This document shows, in pieces, positions 4,841 to 5,424 of a DNA stretch of 5,424 nt (its first letter is position 1; the number at the start of each line of letters is the position of its first letter). The stretch lies in NCBI GenBank assembly GCA_003662985.1, contig QMZD01000141.1, forward strand, positions 1 through 5,424, given 5' to 3'. The notes under the pieces were generated by a model that saw nothing but the letters and a program-made list of their open reading frames with translations, was not told where the DNA came from and did not search any database. The position numbers and the translations under genes are program-made. This DNA comes from Archaeoglobales archaeon (GTDB lineage Archaea; Halobacteriota; Archaeoglobi; Archaeoglobales; Archaeoglobaceae).

Positions 4841-5424
4841 TTATCCCTCCATGAATATCCATTCTCCAGGATCCGCCACGCTTCCCGAGACCTTTCCACC
4901 GAGCGTTCCCATTATTTCTTTCAGAACCGCTACCGCTCCTGGATGCATCATCATGAACAGATCGACACCTGCAAGCGATAGTGTCAGGCCAGTAACGATC
5001 TCCCATATCGGCCCTCTCAGCTCTCTCGGTCCCCAGTCGGTGTCTTCTTCAATGGGTGACTCCTTCATCCATGCTTCTCTTGCACCCCATGCGTTCGTTG
5101 TTCCACTTGACATCGGGAAGGCAAGGTCGCTGTCCCCTCTCAAACCGCTTATCCTAATTCTCTCCATATTCGTGAATGCGTAGTCCAATCCGTAACCCAA
5201 AGCTGCGGTCGTTGGATCCATCACGATATCCTCAGGTCTGACTTCAGCTCTCTTCAATAGATATCTGTTCAGCGTTTTCTGGTTGTTTATATCCATTTGA
5301 GTCCAGCTTAGAACAACATGACCGTGATCCTTTGCCGCCTTCGCTATTCTCTCCCAATCCATATCGAGGGTTGCAGAGGCTAGCATTATCCTCTCGCCCT
5401 CAGCAACTTCAGCTGCTTTTTCTA
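4841..5424 (-). CDS. cdhD: acetyl-CoA decarbonylase/synthase delta subunit (corrinoid/Fe-S protein small subunit), C-terminal part
   Basis: The C-terminal 193 residues of CdhD; the N-terminal part lies beyond the right edge. CdhD pairs with CdhE in the corrinoid/iron-sulfur component of the acetyl-CoA decarbonylase/synthase and is the methyl-pterin-facing TIM-barrel subunit. Visible features, counted from the first whole codon at the edge, are [14 protein letters not shown] (68-81), a conserved strand/loop block, followed by [17 protein letters not shown] (102-118) and [13 protein letters not shown] (159-171). [11 protein letters not shown] matches DPVTEPLGEGL of CdhE, in line with the common barrel ancestry of the two subunits. 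It ends in TAA at 4841, 11 bases before cdhE. The first in-frame Met seen (5386) is internal, because the frame stays open and protein-like to the edge. The operon promoter, and probably cdhC or other cdh genes, should lie to the right. Confidence 0.93.
   Translation of the reverse strand, partial: EKAAEVAEGERIMLASATLDMDWERIAKAAKDHGHVVLSWTQMDINNQKTLNRYLLKRAEVRPEDIVMDPTTAALGYGLDYAFTNMERIRISGLRGDSDLAFPMSSGTTNAWGAREAWMKESPIEEDTDWGPRELRGPIWEIVTGLTLSLAGVDLFMMMHPGAVAVLKEIMGTLGGKVSGSVADPGEWIFMEG

Noticed and set aside
4548..5183. Plus-strand open frame of 211 codons opposite cdhD and cdhE
   Set aside because: It lies fully antisense to two well-identified genes, begins inside cdhE, and its product has no recognisable domain. 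It is a shadow of codon bias on the other strand.
1..5424. Mobile elements, integration sites or a hidden defence system
   Set aside because: No transposase, integrase, terminal inverted repeat or target duplication was seen. Nearly all the sequence is explained by five core-metabolism genes.

Overview
The window reads as chromosomal DNA of a heterotrophic, anaerobic archaeon, most likely of the Archaeoglobales (Archaeoglobus, Ferroglobus or Geoglobus type). The reasons are an archaeal-type acetyl-CoA decarbonylase/synthase (CdhD-CdhE) next to fatty-acid activation and oxidation genes, TATA-box promoters, T-rich terminators, GGAGGTGAT-type ribosome binding sites and acidic/basic-rich proteins typical of thermophiles. 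The species cannot be fixed from this sequence alone.

Layout from left to right. (1) Positions 2-142, plus strand: the C-terminal end of an acyl-CoA dehydrogenase, followed by a T-rich terminator. (2) 263-1876, plus strand: a complete AMP-forming medium/long-chain acyl-CoA synthetase. (3) 1877-1957: a short AT-rich convergent spacer with terminator-like tracts for both strands. (4) 1958-3142, minus strand: complete threonine synthase with an N-terminal zinc ribbon, apparently made from a leaderless mRNA. (5) 3143-3419: a 277-base intergenic region holding the thrC promoter, the T-rich end of the cdh operon, a set of short repeated octamers and a doubtful 49-codon open frame. (6) 3420-4829, minus strand: complete cdhE. 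(7) 4841-5424, minus strand: the C-terminal 193 residues of cdhD, which continues past the right edge.

How they fit together: the ligase activates fatty acids to acyl-CoA and the dehydrogenase starts their beta-oxidation to acetyl-CoA. CdhD and CdhE form the corrinoid/iron-sulfur subcomplex that moves a methyl group between tetrahydromethanopterin (or sarcinapterin) and the acetyl-CoA-cleaving centre. In Archaeoglobales this route can run oxidatively, splitting acetyl-CoA to CO2, or in reverse to fix carbon. Threonine synthase is an amino-acid biosynthesis gene with no obvious functional tie to its neighbours.

This is essentially core metabolism. I saw no mobile element, CRISPR array, tRNA, rRNA or defence system. 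The points most worth a second look are regulatory and lie mainly in the 3143-3419 spacer and at the cdhD-cdhE junction.
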